From Candidatus Gastranaerophilales bacterium (GTDB lineage: Bacteria > Cyanobacteriota > Vampirovibrionia > Gastranaerophilales > Gastranaerophilaceae), in contig CANQLK010000008.1 in the NCBI GenBank assembly GCA_947624665.1, positions 1 to 25,245 of the forward strand: a stretch of DNA of 25,245 nucleotides. The letters run 5' to 3'. The translations under genes and the position numbers were made by a program. The notes beneath the pieces were generated by a model. It ran no database searches, had not been told where the DNA came from, and saw only the letters and a program-made list of their open reading frames with translations. This document shows positions 13,716-22,689 of the stretch, piece by piece; the stretch's first letter is position 1, and the number at the start of each line of letters is the position of its first letter.

Positions 13716-15800
13716 ATGGTAAAAATAGTTCTTGTTTCGGATAATAAAAATACCGTAGATGAAGTAAAAAGCATACTTGAAGAGAGTTCATACGAAATTA
13801 TCAACGTAGACAGTGAGGAAAGTGCTAAAGAAAATATAGAAAATATTTCTGCGGATTTGGTATTATTTGATTGCGAGGTAAAAAAGACCGATATAATATC
13901 GGTTATAAGAAAAACTAAACTGGCAATACAAACAAGAGATATACGTTCTGTACTATTACTCCCCGAAAAAAATATTAATTATGATATTTTGAAATATTTT
14001 AACGATTATATTACAAGACCGATAGATAAAAATTTATTTATTTCTACAATAGTATCAAATTTACAATTGCGAGATACATTTAGGGTTTTATCCAAGAATA
14101 ATAATGATTTAGCGAAAAGTTTATATCAGTTAAATGTCTTATATACAACAGGAACTCAGTTGGCGGGTTCGTTAGATAAGACAAAACTGATAGAAATAAT
14201 GACAGACGGTTTGGAGCAGAGTTTATCATTAACTCTTTGTTATGCTTTGATACTGAACGAAGTAAATGATATCAAATTAATAATAAAATCATTGTTTCCT
14301 GTTTCTCAGCGCTTGGAAAATGCAATAAAATTAAGGGCATTATTAAATTTTAAGAATTTATTTTCAATAAATCCTACAATAGAAGATATAGAAGTAATAA
14401 AATATACAAAAGACCAGTATGGTGAGCATGATTTAAATATATTTAAGTATGACAATTTATTTGCGCCCATAAATATAAAAAATAAATTTTACGGAATAAT
14501 AGAAGTATTTAGAGAAGCCGATTTTGCTCAAGATGATACAAAATGTTTTACAACATTGGTAAAGCAGGTATCATTACCTTTGGAAAGTGCCATTTTATAT
14601 GAAGAAATAAAAGATACGAATATAAAATTAGAGAAATTGGAACGGTTGAAGTCTGAATTTATATCGATTGTTTCTCATGAGTTAAGAACTCCGTTAACGT
14701 CTATTAACAGTGCTTTGGATATAATTTTAAAAGGAACAACGGGCGAGATTAATGATGCTATGGAAAAATTTTTAAATCTTGCCAAAAGAAACGTTACAAG
14801 ATTATCCGCAATTATATATGATTTGTTGGATTTATCCAAAATAGAAGCGGGAAAAATGGAATTCCGATTTGAGAGAACAAATATTAATCTTCCCGTAGAA
14901 CTTGTTAAAAATACTTTAGAAAGTTTAGCGAAGGAACAAAAAATCACGATTAATTTGAATTTGGATACTTCTTTGGATATGGTTTATATAGATACTCAAA
15001 GGATGGAGCAGATTCTTACAAATTTAATTTCAAATGCGATAAAATTTACGAATGAGAACGGGCAAATAGATGTAACTACTTCAAGAATAAAGGCGGATGA
15101 CCTCAGAAACAATAAATTTTTTAAATGCATGCCCGAGAATTTGAGTAAAGAATATGTTCAAATATCCGTAAAGGATAACGGAATAGGAATAGCGAAAGAG
15201 AATTGGAACAAAGTATTCGAACAATTTAAGCAGATAGAGAATTCTCTAAGCAGGAAGGTAGGCGGATCGGGTTTAGGGCTTCCGATTGCCAAGCGATTAA
15301 TGGATGCGCATAAAGGTTTTATATGGTTAAACAGTGAATTGAATAAGGGATCTACATTTTATCTTGCAATACCTGTTATGTCGGATAAAGAAATATTTAA
15401 TCTTTCGCTGGAACAGGATATACAAAAAGCAAAGCAGGATCATATAAATATCGCATTAATATCGCTTTGTGAGAATATTGTTGAAGGAAAGTCTTTTATA
15501 AATAAAATATTATCGGATGAGGTCATAAGAAAGACGACCGTATTTAAAGAATATAGCGAAGAAGCAGACGAAAAAAGGTATTATTACTGTTACAGTGTCG
15601 ATATGGATTCTTTTGTATATGATTTTGAGATTAGAAAATTGCAAACGTATATAAAAAGTAACTCGGCAGAATATCAAGAATGTGATATATTATATTCATC
15701 TGCACTATATCCTCAGGATGGAGAGAATGCAGAAGATATAATGAAAAAATTAAATATATTTTCTAAAGGGGATATAAATGAAAAAGATACTGATAGTTGA
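13716..15800 (+). CDS. Hybrid-like sensor histidine kinase: receiver-like, GAF-like, HisKA, HATPase, C-terminal extension
   Basis: This is a 694-residue cytoplasmic kinase with no membrane helix. Residues 1-120 form a receiver-like domain with Asp52 in the phosphoacceptor position, but the acidic pocket reads S8-D9-N10 and the conserved Lys is Arg101 ('YITRP'), so it is probably a degenerate receiver. Residues about 135-295 resemble a GAF sensor domain. HisKA carries the phosphoacceptor His321 in 'SIVSHELRTPL'. The ATPase domain has the N box (436-440), G1 box DNGIG (487-491) and G2 GGSGLG (516-521). Residues 556-694 are an extension whose end, 'YSSALYPQDGENAEDIMKKL', resembles the C-terminal part of GGDEF domains, although no GGDEF motif exists. 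It overlaps the receiver gene by 23 bases, so that receiver is its probable partner. Input and output are unknown. Confidence 0.93.
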   Translation: MVKIVLVSDNKNTVDEVKSILEESSYEIINVDSEESAKENIENISADLVLFDCEVKKTDIISVIRKTKLAIQTRDIRSVLLLPEKNINYDILKYFNDYITRPIDKNLFISTIVSNLQLRDTFRVLSKNNNDLAKSLYQLNVLYTTGTQLAGSLDKTKLIEIMTDGLEQSLSLTLCYALILNEVNDIKLIIKSLFPVSQRLENAIKLRALLNFKNLFSINPTIEDIEVIKYTKDQYGEHDLNIFKYDNLFAPINIKNKFYGIIEVFREADFAQDDTKCFTTLVKQVSLPLESAILYEEIKDTNIKLEKLERLKSEFISIVSHELRTPLTSINSALDIILKGTTGEINDAMEKFLNLAKRNVTRLSAIIYDLLDLSKIEAGKMEFRFERTNINLPVELVKNTLESLAKEQKITINLNLDTSLDMVYIDTQRMEQILTNLISNAIKFTNENGQIDVTTSRIKADDLRNNKFFKCMPENLSKEYVQISVKDNGIGIAKENWNKVFEQFKQIENSLSRKVGGSGLGLPIAKRLMDAHKGFIWLNSELNKGSTFYLAIPVMSDKEIFNLSLEQDIQKAKQDHINIALISLCENIVEGKSFINKILSDEVIRKTTVFKEYSEEADEKRYYYCYSVDMDSFVYDFEIRKLQTYIKSNSAEYQECDILYSSALYPQDGENAEDIMKKLNIFSKGDINEKDTDS

Positions 15801-16143
15801 TGATGAAGCTGATATAATAGAAATATTGCAATTTGTGTTGGAAACTGAAGGATATGAGTGTATAACGGCATTTGACGGAGAAGAGGGGTTGAAATTAGCA
15901 AGAGAGGCTAATCCTGATTTAATAATTCTTGATGTAATGATGCCAAAAATAAACGGATATAAAATCAGCAGACTGCTGAAATATGACAGTAAGTATAAGA
16001 ATATACCGATATTGATGATAACGGCACGTTCACAGGAAGAAGATAAGCTGATAGGTGAAGAAACAGGTGCTGATGAGTATATAACCAAGCCTTTTAAGGT
16101 AGATTATGTTGTTGAAAAAGTTAAAGCGTATTTAGGTCAATAA
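15778..16143 (+). CDS. CheY-like single-domain response regulator
   Basis: The 121-residue product is a complete receiver domain without an output domain. All key residues are present: the acidic pocket Asp8-Asp9-Glu10, phosphoacceptor Asp52 in 'LIILDVMMP', Thr82 in 'MITARS', and Lys104 in 'YITKPF'. The start is set by AAAGGGG 6 bases upstream and lies inside the end of the kinase gene. Signal transfer should be from His321 of that kinase to Asp52. Lacking a DNA-binding domain, it must act on a protein; the ATPase-like gene that starts two bases after its stop codon is the natural candidate, by inference. Confidence 0.96.
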   Translation: MKKILIVDDEADIIEILQFVLETEGYECITAFDGEEGLKLAREANPDLIILDVMMPKINGYKISRLLKYDSKYKNIPILMITARSQEEDKLIGEETGADEYITKPFKVDYVVEKVKAYLGQ

Positions 16144-16145
16144 AA

Positions 16146-17537
16146 ATGGAACTTGTAACTAATAAAACTTTGGAGAAATTGAAATATGATTTGGTTCGTG
16201 ATGGGCTTGTAAGCTATGAAGACATTGAAAAAGCTCACGAACTTGCTATTTCACAAAATGTAAACATCGGACAAATTTTGATAAAATCTTCTCTCATATC
16301 GGAAGATGTGTTATTAAAATTTCTTGAAAGCAAACTGCATATCCCTTATGTTGACTTGAAAGATTATACTCTTGATACAAAATGCTTATCGTATATAAAT
16401 TTGAATGATGCTCAAAAGTATAAAATTATACCGTTATTTAAAATAGAGAATGTACTGACCGTAGCGATGGCAGATCCTTTGGACTTATTTGCGATTGATA
16501 AAATAGTGGAAAAAACAGGCTGCGATATAGAACCTGTAGTATCGGCAGAATCATTAATACTGAATAAAATAGAAGAATACTATAACAGTGACAGCTCGGT
16601 AGGACAAATAGATATAAAAAATTCTCAAAATAAATTTGATTGGCAAGAAGAACTGCACAATGACCTGCTTTCGGATGAACATATACAAATTCTGATAAGA
16701 GCAATATTGAAACAGGCAATATTAAACAATGTGCATGAATTGTTCTTTGAACATGTTCCTAACGGGTTAAGCGTGAATTTCAGGCAGGGAGCAGATATTG
16801 TAAATACGGGACAAATTCCTTCAATACTTACGGTTCCTTTTATATCCAAATTAAAGTCTTTATCAGCTTTGGATGCAAATATATGCGAATTACCGCAATT
16901 GGGAAAACTGATTTTTAAAGTGGAGAATATTCTCTTAACGGCAGGTGTTTCGGCATTTCCCACCATAAACGGAGAAAGAATATCTTTAAAAATATATAAA
17001 CCGCCTAAAACGTTAAAAGAAATAGGATTTACCGAAGCTCAAATCAATACGGTAAAGTCAGAACTTGAAACACCGGGAATACTTTTGGTCTGCGGTGCTT
17101 CTTTTTCCGGAAAAACTCATATTATATATTCCATTCTGTCTGATATTGCAAAATCAGATAAAAATATTATGACAATTGAGTCAATATCAAAATATAATCT
17201 TGAAAACGTTAATCAGTGCGAACTTAATGAAAATATAGGGTTTAATATTGATAAAGCAATGAGGTTTATCGAGTTTCAATCTCCTGATTTAATATATTTT
17301 GAAGGTATAACAAGTAAGAATGCACTTGATTACTTTTGTTCGTTGGTATTCAAAAATAAGGTTCTTATAACAGAGCTGCTTGCCGATAATATGGCTGACT
17401 TGAATAAAAAACTTTCATATAACGATTTTGAAATGTTTAAACCTTTAATTTCGTGTATTATTTTTGTCCATAATCAAGACAGAATTGAAGTTTTTGACAG
17501 GCAGGATTTGAAAAAATTTACGGGAATAACTTCATAA
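16146..17537 (+). CDS. Degenerate PilB/GspE-type secretion ATPase homologue
   Basis: The 463-residue protein has the layout of type IV pilus/type II secretion assembly ATPases. The MshEN-type N-terminal domain (about 10-145) contains 'GQILIKSSLISEDVLLKFL' and 'IPYVDL'. The N2 domain spans about 175-300, and the RecA-like C-terminal domain begins near 305. Walker A is intact but unusual, GASFSGKT (317-324). The Walker B/GEIRD region reads 'PDLIYFEGITS' (380-390), so the catalytic Gly-Glu-Ile-Arg-Asp is disrupted. The usual His box (TLHTN) is lost in 'VLITELLADN'. The four-cysteine zinc site of PilB is absent. It may bind ATP without effective hydrolysis and act as a regulator. It follows the receiver gene by two bases in the same operon. 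It could also be a pilus motor with a novel active site. Confidence 0.82.
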   Translation: MELVTNKTLEKLKYDLVRDGLVSYEDIEKAHELAISQNVNIGQILIKSSLISEDVLLKFLESKLHIPYVDLKDYTLDTKCLSYINLNDAQKYKIIPLFKIENVLTVAMADPLDLFAIDKIVEKTGCDIEPVVSAESLILNKIEEYYNSDSSVGQIDIKNSQNKFDWQEELHNDLLSDEHIQILIRAILKQAILNNVHELFFEHVPNGLSVNFRQGADIVNTGQIPSILTVPFISKLKSLSALDANICELPQLGKLIFKVENILLTAGVSAFPTINGERISLKIYKPPKTLKEIGFTEAQINTVKSELETPGILLVCGASFSGKTHIIYSILSDIAKSDKNIMTIESISKYNLENVNQCELNENIGFNIDKAMRFIEFQSPDLIYFEGITSKNALDYFCSLVFKNKVLITELLADNMADLNKKLSYNDFEMFKPLISCIIFVHNQDRIEVFDRQDLKKFTGITS

Positions 17538-17575
17538 AACGTAAAATTTCGTAATAAAATACAAAAATATGTCAA

Positions 17576-17603
17576 TTTTCAAAATGCAGGAATATTTTAT
17601 AAG
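17576..17603 (+). promoter_or_regulatory. Possible promoter of the FHA-helicase pair
   Basis: TTTTCA (17576-17581), 16 bases, then TATAAG (17598-17603) lie 34 bases upstream of the ATG. The gap of 100 bases after the ATPase gene has no clear terminator, so read-through from the kinase operon is also possible. Confidence 0.35.
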
Positions 17604-17637
17604 TGTTCTCATTATTCTTGTGTGAAAAGGAAAGTCA

Positions 17638-18894
17638 ATGAATTTAAATAATTTGCAAATGAATACGGTAAAAATGCCTATGCAAGCCGTTAGTTTCGGA
17701 CAAAGTGTAAAAAATCAACGTAATTTTGCACAAGATTCTTTTTCTCCGAGCGAAAATAATAACAAAAATGATATAAATAACGCATATAAAAGTTATGCAT
17801 CTCCTGCTTTTAAGTCATTATTTGCAAGACGAGAAAGTATTATTCCCAATTATCAGTACGTAAAAGACGGAACTGAATTGCCAAGAGGAGTAATGGTATA
17901 TGTAAATCCCGATACCGAATTGGTTCTTGGCAGCGAGTTTGAATTTGATTTGAATGACAAAGAATTAAAAAAGAAATTATCCAAATTAAGAGATGGTCAA
18001 TTTCTTTCCGTAGGCAGAGAAGGAGATATAAGAACCCCTTCGGAAGATAGGCTGGTATCAAGAATTCATTTATTAATAGGAAAAAAGGATAATAAGATAG
18101 TAGTAGAAGACAGATCAACAAACGGAACCCAAATAATATACAGAAAAATTAATGAAAATGAATTCGTAAGAAATGTCGGAAATGACGGCAGACCAATAGA
18201 TAAAACATATTTAAAAAATTCAAAACAGGTAAGGTATTTTCTGAACCAAAATATATCATCAGGAATGTATACAAGAAGGTTTGAAGATTACGTAAGAATA
18301 ATGCAAAATGCACACGCTATAGCATATAAAGGAATCTCGGGAAAAGATTTATGGTATAAAAAACATGACAGATTATTGATTATGGATCCTTACCAAATAA
18401 GAGGGGATTCAGACAGTCTGTACAGTAACTATCGTGAAAAATCAAGAAAAGTGGAAAGAATTGCCGAAATATTAAACGACAGTTACAGAACCGATAATGA
18501 AGACGTGACACAAGTATATTTGGACGGTATAAGCCTTCACGGATTGCCTAAAAACAGGGAAACTTATCATATATATCCCAAAGGAATATATATGGAAGAA
18601 TATTTCAGACAGATGTACAGAACTTCATGTGAAGCAATATCACTAATAAACAGCAATGCACCTAAAAGTCAAATATTAAACAAAATAGCCGAACATTATC
18701 AGTATGCGGTAAATGCAAGACCTTTTTATCAAATAAATAATTCATTGTTCATGAATGAAGTAAATACACTGTTAAATAGGGCAGGCTTGCATTCTATGCC
18801 TCATAACATACTCGATCATGCGGCACAAAGACTACAAAGCGGCAGTTTTAAAAAATATTTTTCCGATTTATATGAATGTACAAAATTAGAATAA
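17638..18894 (+). CDS. FHA-domain protein with low-complexity N-terminus
   Basis: The 418-residue protein has a canonical FHA phosphothreonine-binding core at about 95-170: 'SVGREGD' with Arg127, 'SRIH' (141-144) and 'DRSTNGT' (158-164), all the ligand-contacting residues. Residues 1-60 are Asn/Gln/Ser-rich and disordered, with 'VSFG' at 18-21. The C-terminal 240 residues are helical, with no family I recognise. No kinase domain is present, so it would read phosphothreonine marks made elsewhere. The ribosome-binding site AAAGGA is 6-7 bases from the ATG. The helicase gene follows after 87 bases on the same strand without a terminator, so the two are probably co-expressed. Confidence 0.88.
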   Translation: MNLNNLQMNTVKMPMQAVSFGQSVKNQRNFAQDSFSPSENNNKNDINNAYKSYASPAFKSLFARRESIIPNYQYVKDGTELPRGVMVYVNPDTELVLGSEFEFDLNDKELKKKLSKLRDGQFLSVGREGDIRTPSEDRLVSRIHLLIGKKDNKIVVEDRSTNGTQIIYRKINENEFVRNVGNDGRPIDKTYLKNSKQVRYFLNQNISSGMYTRRFEDYVRIMQNAHAIAYKGISGKDLWYKKHDRLLIMDPYQIRGDSDSLYSNYREKSRKVERIAEILNDSYRTDNEDVTQVYLDGISLHGLPKNRETYHIYPKGIYMEEYFRQMYRTSCEAISLINSNAPKSQILNKIAEHYQYAVNARPFYQINNSLFMNEVNTLLNRAGLHSMPHNILDHAAQRLQSGSFKKYFSDLYECTKLE

Positions 18895-18981
18895 ATGTAA
18901 CATTATATTAATCCGTATAAAAACTAATGGATAAAAAAATATTTTCAAGTTTTCAACCTTATATATTGAGGATGAAAACTA

Positions 18982-21957
18982 ATGAGAATTTCAAAAGTAA
19001 CTTATTTTACAAATGTAAAAAATAATATTTCGAGAGAAAAACAAAAAGATAATTTAAATAAATTAGAATATTCTGAAAAGAAATATTCTGAATATAAATT
19101 TCCTAATTATATAACATTCGGTAAAGAGAAACCGTTTGTTCAAACCTTAAAGGAAAATTATTTTAAACTTCCCCAAGGATGTTATCCCGATAATTTCCAG
19201 ATAGAAGCGGGAAAAGCAATAAACGACGGAAGAGATGTAATAGTAGAAGCTCCGACGGGAACGGGAAAGACAGCAATAGCGCATTATGCTGTGGCAAGAA
19301 ATATGCAAAACGGTAAAACTACATTTTATACTACTCCTTTAAAAGCATTAAGCAATCAAAAACTGGATGAATTCAGAAAAGTATACGGCGAAGAAAATGT
19401 CGGGATATTGACAGGCGACAGACGTGAAAATACACAGGCTCCCATTATTATTATGACAACTGAAGTATATAGAAATATGGCTCTTTCAAATATGTACGGA
19501 GAGAAGAATCCGATGATGGAAAACTTAGGAACCGTTATATCTGATGAATTTCATTATATGGGCGATATAGACAGAGGTTCGGTATGGGAAGAAGCATTAA
19601 TGTATACTCCAAAAGGTGTGCAAACATTGGCATTAAGTGCAACCATAGGAAATTCTGCCGCAATAAAGAACTGGATGAAATCAATAGACGGTAATAATGC
19701 GGTACTTGTATCCGTGCCTTCGGAAGAAAGAAACGTACCTTTGAACTTTTATATGTTGGGAACGGGTTCATATATAGCGGAAGAAAAGCGAGTGTCAAAT
19801 TCTTTGCAGAAAAAAGGATATTATGCGCAAAGAGATGATTACAGATATACAAAACCCGTATTAAGTGACTTTAAACATGCCGTAGATAAACTTAAACAGG
19901 AGGAAAGACTTCCTGCGATATTTTTTGTATTCAGCAAAAGGTTTTCCAGAGAACTAACCGACTATTTTGCAAAAGACGGTAAAGACTTGACAACAGCGGA
20001 AGAAAAGCAGGAAATAAAGCAAATAGTAAAAGAATATAAATCAAAGAAGTATATTGGTTCGGATTTGAATATGTGTGCATTGGAAAAAGGATATGCGATA
20101 CATAATGCGGGAATAATACCGAATCAAAAGAAATTGGTGGAAGAGTTATTCCAAAAGAAACTGTTAAAAGTAGTAATAGCTACCGAAACATTGGCTGCGG
20201 GAATAAATATGCCTGCAAAAACGGTAGTTATATCAAGTCCGTTCAAACCGACCGATGAGAATAAAGATAGTAATATCGAAGAAGAATTAAGTGTAAGACT
20301 TCTGACTCCGAATGAATTTAAGCAAATGGCAGGAAGAGCAGGCAGAAGAGGTATTGATAAAGAAGGATTTGTATATACAATGCCTACGGATAAGAAGACG
20401 GAACAAGATTTCTTAATGATGGAATTTCTTCCCAACAATCCGATAGAGAGCAGATATAAACCCGATTATGCATTTCTTACGGGATTTTATGAACATAATA
20501 CCAATAGTAATAAATTAAAGGATATATATAACAGAACGTTCTATTCGTTTAACGAAAACCCTGCATTAAAAGACGAAAAAACAAAACAATTATGCGAATT
20601 ATCAAATAAGATGACGGGAATATTAAGAGAAAGAGGCTATATAAAGGAAGAAAACGGAAATATAAGACTGACTTCCAAGGGATATATGGCTTCCAAAGTC
20701 AGAGGGTATGATACATTAACATTAGTTGATGCAACGGAAAAAGGAGTATTTGAGGGTATAACACCTGAGGTACTTGCTTCAATAGCAGGAGCATTAGCAA
20801 ATCCTGCTAAGGGACATGAAAGCGAAATAAACGTTAAAAATGATATGGACGATATAATAAGACCGATTAATGAAAATATAGATAGGATATATCATTCGTT
20901 AAAATCCCAAATAATTGCTAAATTGAAAAAGTTAGACATGGATTTTGACAAATTTGAAACGTACGATGATATTATCCGAGCCGTAGAATCCATACAAAAA
21001 CCCGAAAAGAGTGAAAATGAATTGGATGAAAGATTAAGAGCCGAAGAAGAAAAACGGGAAAAGATGTATATAATTACTGCGGATTCGGGCAGTTATACGT
21101 TGCAAACAGTTGCCGACTCAATAAAAAATGGCAAAAGCATACCTACAAAAGTGTTAGAAAAATATTCGGATATTGTAGAACAGTACAAAAGCAGAATACA
21201 TAAAAAAGATATAGATTCGTATATAGAAAAATTAGAAACGGAATATAAATCAACGGATATTTCAGGCAAAGGCAATAAAGCAAAGGCAAGATTGGAGAGG
21301 AAAAAAGAAGAAGTTGAAGAAAAAATTTGCAAAGCAAAATTAATGAAATATTTGGATGAAAATATAGAAAATTGTCTTGCCGAAAATCAAAGATTTTTGA
21401 AAAAGAACCCGCCATCCATAGTTAAAGAGGAGTACCGTCAGGCAGAACTCGAATATAATCGTATGGCATTAAAGGACGGACTGATATCACAAGTGGAAGC
21501 AGTCAAATCCATAGAAGATTATATATGGAAAAGTGAGATAAATAAAGAAAGAGAAGCTAATAAAAATAAAGCAGAACATTGTATGGAAGAGATAATGAAG
21601 ATATCAGAAGAAGTTCACGACTGCGAGAATAGAAACGGAATAAACGAAAGTGTCGACCGTTTGGGCAAGAATGCGGCGAAGGGAATGTATTTCTGGGCAG
21701 CTTTAAATAAAATAAATACGGGCAGTATGAGTAACTGGCGTGAAATGCAGAATATAATATTCGGGAAAGATATTGATGAAGGAACAATATATCGAATGAC
21801 AATGCAGACGGCAGACTTGTTAAGCCAGATAGTCGAGATAGCGAATGCGGGTGCAAATAGTTGTGAAGACAGCGATAAGGAAGAATATTATAACGATTTG
21901 AAAAGGACGGCAAAAGAGGCAAGAAGACTAATAATAAAAGAGCCTGTAGAGATATAA
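18982..21957 (+). CDS. Ski2/Mtr4-like superfamily 2 RNA helicase
   Basis: This 991-residue helicase has the full SF2 motif set: Walker A 'APTGTGKT' (90-97), motif Ia 'TTPLKALSNQK', motif II DEFH (188-191, where most relatives have DEVH or DEAH), motif III SAT (219-221), motif V 'ATETLAAGINMPAKTVV' (400-416) and motif VI 'QMAGRAGRRG' (448-457). The order and the spacing to motif VI match Ski2-like helicases, which unwind RNA for processing or decay. Residues 1-60 are an added polar leader with 'ITFG' (44-47). The C-terminal half (about 480-991) is mostly helical and coiled-coil, and partly resembles the helical bundle of the family. It lies after the FHA gene and just before the S10 ribosomal operon. 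The ribosome-binding site GAGGA is 9 bases upstream. Confidence 0.9.
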   Translation: MRISKVTYFTNVKNNISREKQKDNLNKLEYSEKKYSEYKFPNYITFGKEKPFVQTLKENYFKLPQGCYPDNFQIEAGKAINDGRDVIVEAPTGTGKTAIAHYAVARNMQNGKTTFYTTPLKALSNQKLDEFRKVYGEENVGILTGDRRENTQAPIIIMTTEVYRNMALSNMYGEKNPMMENLGTVISDEFHYMGDIDRGSVWEEALMYTPKGVQTLALSATIGNSAAIKNWMKSIDGNNAVLVSVPSEERNVPLNFYMLGTGSYIAEEKRVSNSLQKKGYYAQRDDYRYTKPVLSDFKHAVDKLKQEERLPAIFFVFSKRFSRELTDYFAKDGKDLTTAEEKQEIKQIVKEYKSKKYIGSDLNMCALEKGYAIHNAGIIPNQKKLVEELFQKKLLKVVIATETLAAGINMPAKTVVISSPFKPTDENKDSNIEEELSVRLLTPNEFKQMAGRAGRRGIDKEGFVYTMPTDKKTEQDFLMMEFLPNNPIESRYKPDYAFLTGFYEHNTNSNKLKDIYNRTFYSFNENPALKDEKTKQLCELSNKMTGILRERGYIKEENGNIRLTSKGYMASKVRGYDTLTLVDATEKGVFEGITPEVLASIAGALANPAKGHESEINVKNDMDDIIRPINENIDRIYHSLKSQIIAKLKKLDMDFDKFETYDDIIRAVESIQKPEKSENELDERLRAEEEKREKMYIITADSGSYTLQTVADSIKNGKSIPTKVLEKYSDIVEQYKSRIHKKDIDSYIEKLETEYKSTDISGKGNKAKARLERKKEEVEEKICKAKLMKYLDENIENCLAENQRFLKKNPPSIVKEEYRQAELEYNRMALKDGLISQVEAVKSIEDYIWKSEINKEREANKNKAEHCMEEIMKISEEVHDCENRNGINESVDRLGKNAAKGMYFWAALNKINTGSMSNWREMQNIIFGKDIDEGTIYRMTMQTADLLSQIVEIANAGANSCEDSDKEEYYNDLKRTAKEARRLIIKEPVEI

Positions 21958-22060
21958 GATGACGAAACTGGCATAGATAAAAATGTTTTGAAGTTTGTCA
22001 AGAAATTTACAAAAAAATAAAGAAATATTAAGCAAAAAAAGAGAAATAAAAAAATATTAG

Positions 22061-22089
22061 TTGACGAGAGATTATGTTTAACATAGACT
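22061..22089 (+). promoter_or_regulatory. Promoter of the S10 ribosomal operon
   Basis: TTGACG (22061-22066, five of six matches), a 17-base spacer and TAGACT (22084-22089, four of six) predict a start near 22096 and a leader of about 75 bases before rpsJ. A perfect 6-bp inverted repeat, ACTTAG-AATG-CTAAGT (22087-22102), spans the start site, and ACATT/AATGT (22114-22118/22124-22128) can form a second hairpin in the leader. Confidence 0.65.
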
Positions 22090-22172
22090 TAGAATGCTAA
22101 GTAGTGAAAGATTACATTTAATGAATGTGGGAAAAGCGAAAAGCAGGTCAAAACAGACAAAAGGAAACAAAA

Positions 22173-22490
22173 ATGAACGAAAGCAAGCAACAAAGAATCA
22201 GAGTTTGTTTGAAAGCATACGATCATAAATTGATTGATTTATCGGCAAGCAAGATTGTTGAAGTGGTAAAGAGAACGGAAGCCAGAGTAGCAGGGCCTGT
22301 TCCGTTACCAACGAAACGTCGTTTGTATTGTGTATTGCGTTCGCCTCACGTAAACAAGAAGTCGAGAGAGCATTTTGAAATGAGAATACACAAAAGAATC
22401 ATTGATATTTATGATCCGACATCGCAAACAACGGAAGAACTGACAAGAATGGATTTGCCTGCCGGAGTAGATATCGAAGTAAAGCTTTAA
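22173..22490 (+). CDS. rpsJ: 30S ribosomal protein S10
   Basis: The 105-residue product is a complete S10 (uS10), part of the 30S head and, in many bacteria, also the NusB partner in antitermination. The chosen start 'MNESKQQRIRVCLKAYDHKL' has AAAGGA 8-9 bases upstream and gives the normal length. An in-frame Met at 22125 would add 16 residues with no family counterpart. Conserved segments include 'GPVPLPTKRRLYCVLRSPHVNKKSREHFEMRIHKR' and the terminal 'LPAGVDIEVKL'. It is the first gene of the operon. The 214-base gap to rplC is unusually long for this operon. Confidence 0.97.
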   Translation: MNESKQQRIRVCLKAYDHKLIDLSASKIVEVVKRTEARVAGPVPLPTKRRLYCVLRSPHVNKKSREHFEMRIHKRIIDIYDPTSQTTEELTRMDLPAGVDIEVKL

Positions 22491-22539
22491 TTTAGAGAAA
22501 CGGAATCGAAGAAGGGAGAGCCGGAACGAGGAAGTCGAG

Positions 22540-22689
22540 AGCCGAAGTTAAAACAGGTGAAGCGAGGTAACGAAGGCTAAAAAGGAAAAAGGATTAAAGA
22601 CAGCAGAAAGAATACACATACAATTTAATAGAAAAACTCTTATAAATTGAATGTGATCTACGAGGCAAGCAGAGAACGTAGCGCTCACA
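22540..22689 (+). promoter_or_regulatory. Structured rpsJ-rplC spacer, candidate ribosomal-protein leader
   Basis: Three hairpins fit in plus-strand RNA. H1 (22540-22578): AGCC/GGCT and GTTA/TAAC separated by a symmetric GAA/GAA internal loop that could form sheared G-A pairs. H2 (22615-22655): CACAT and CAATTTA (22615-22627) with TAAATTG and ATGTG (22643-22655), 12 bp with one A-A mismatch. H3 (22652-22689): TGTGA and CTACG (22652-22662) with CGTAG and TCACA (22677-22689). H2 and H3 both need 22652-22655, so they exclude each other. H3 ends 15 bases before the rplC start. I see no promoter inside the gap. Confidence 0.5.

Noticed and set aside
22125..22172. Upstream in-frame ATG that would extend rpsJ by 16 residues
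   Set aside because: The added residues match nothing in S10, and the ribosome-binding site fits the ATG at 22173.
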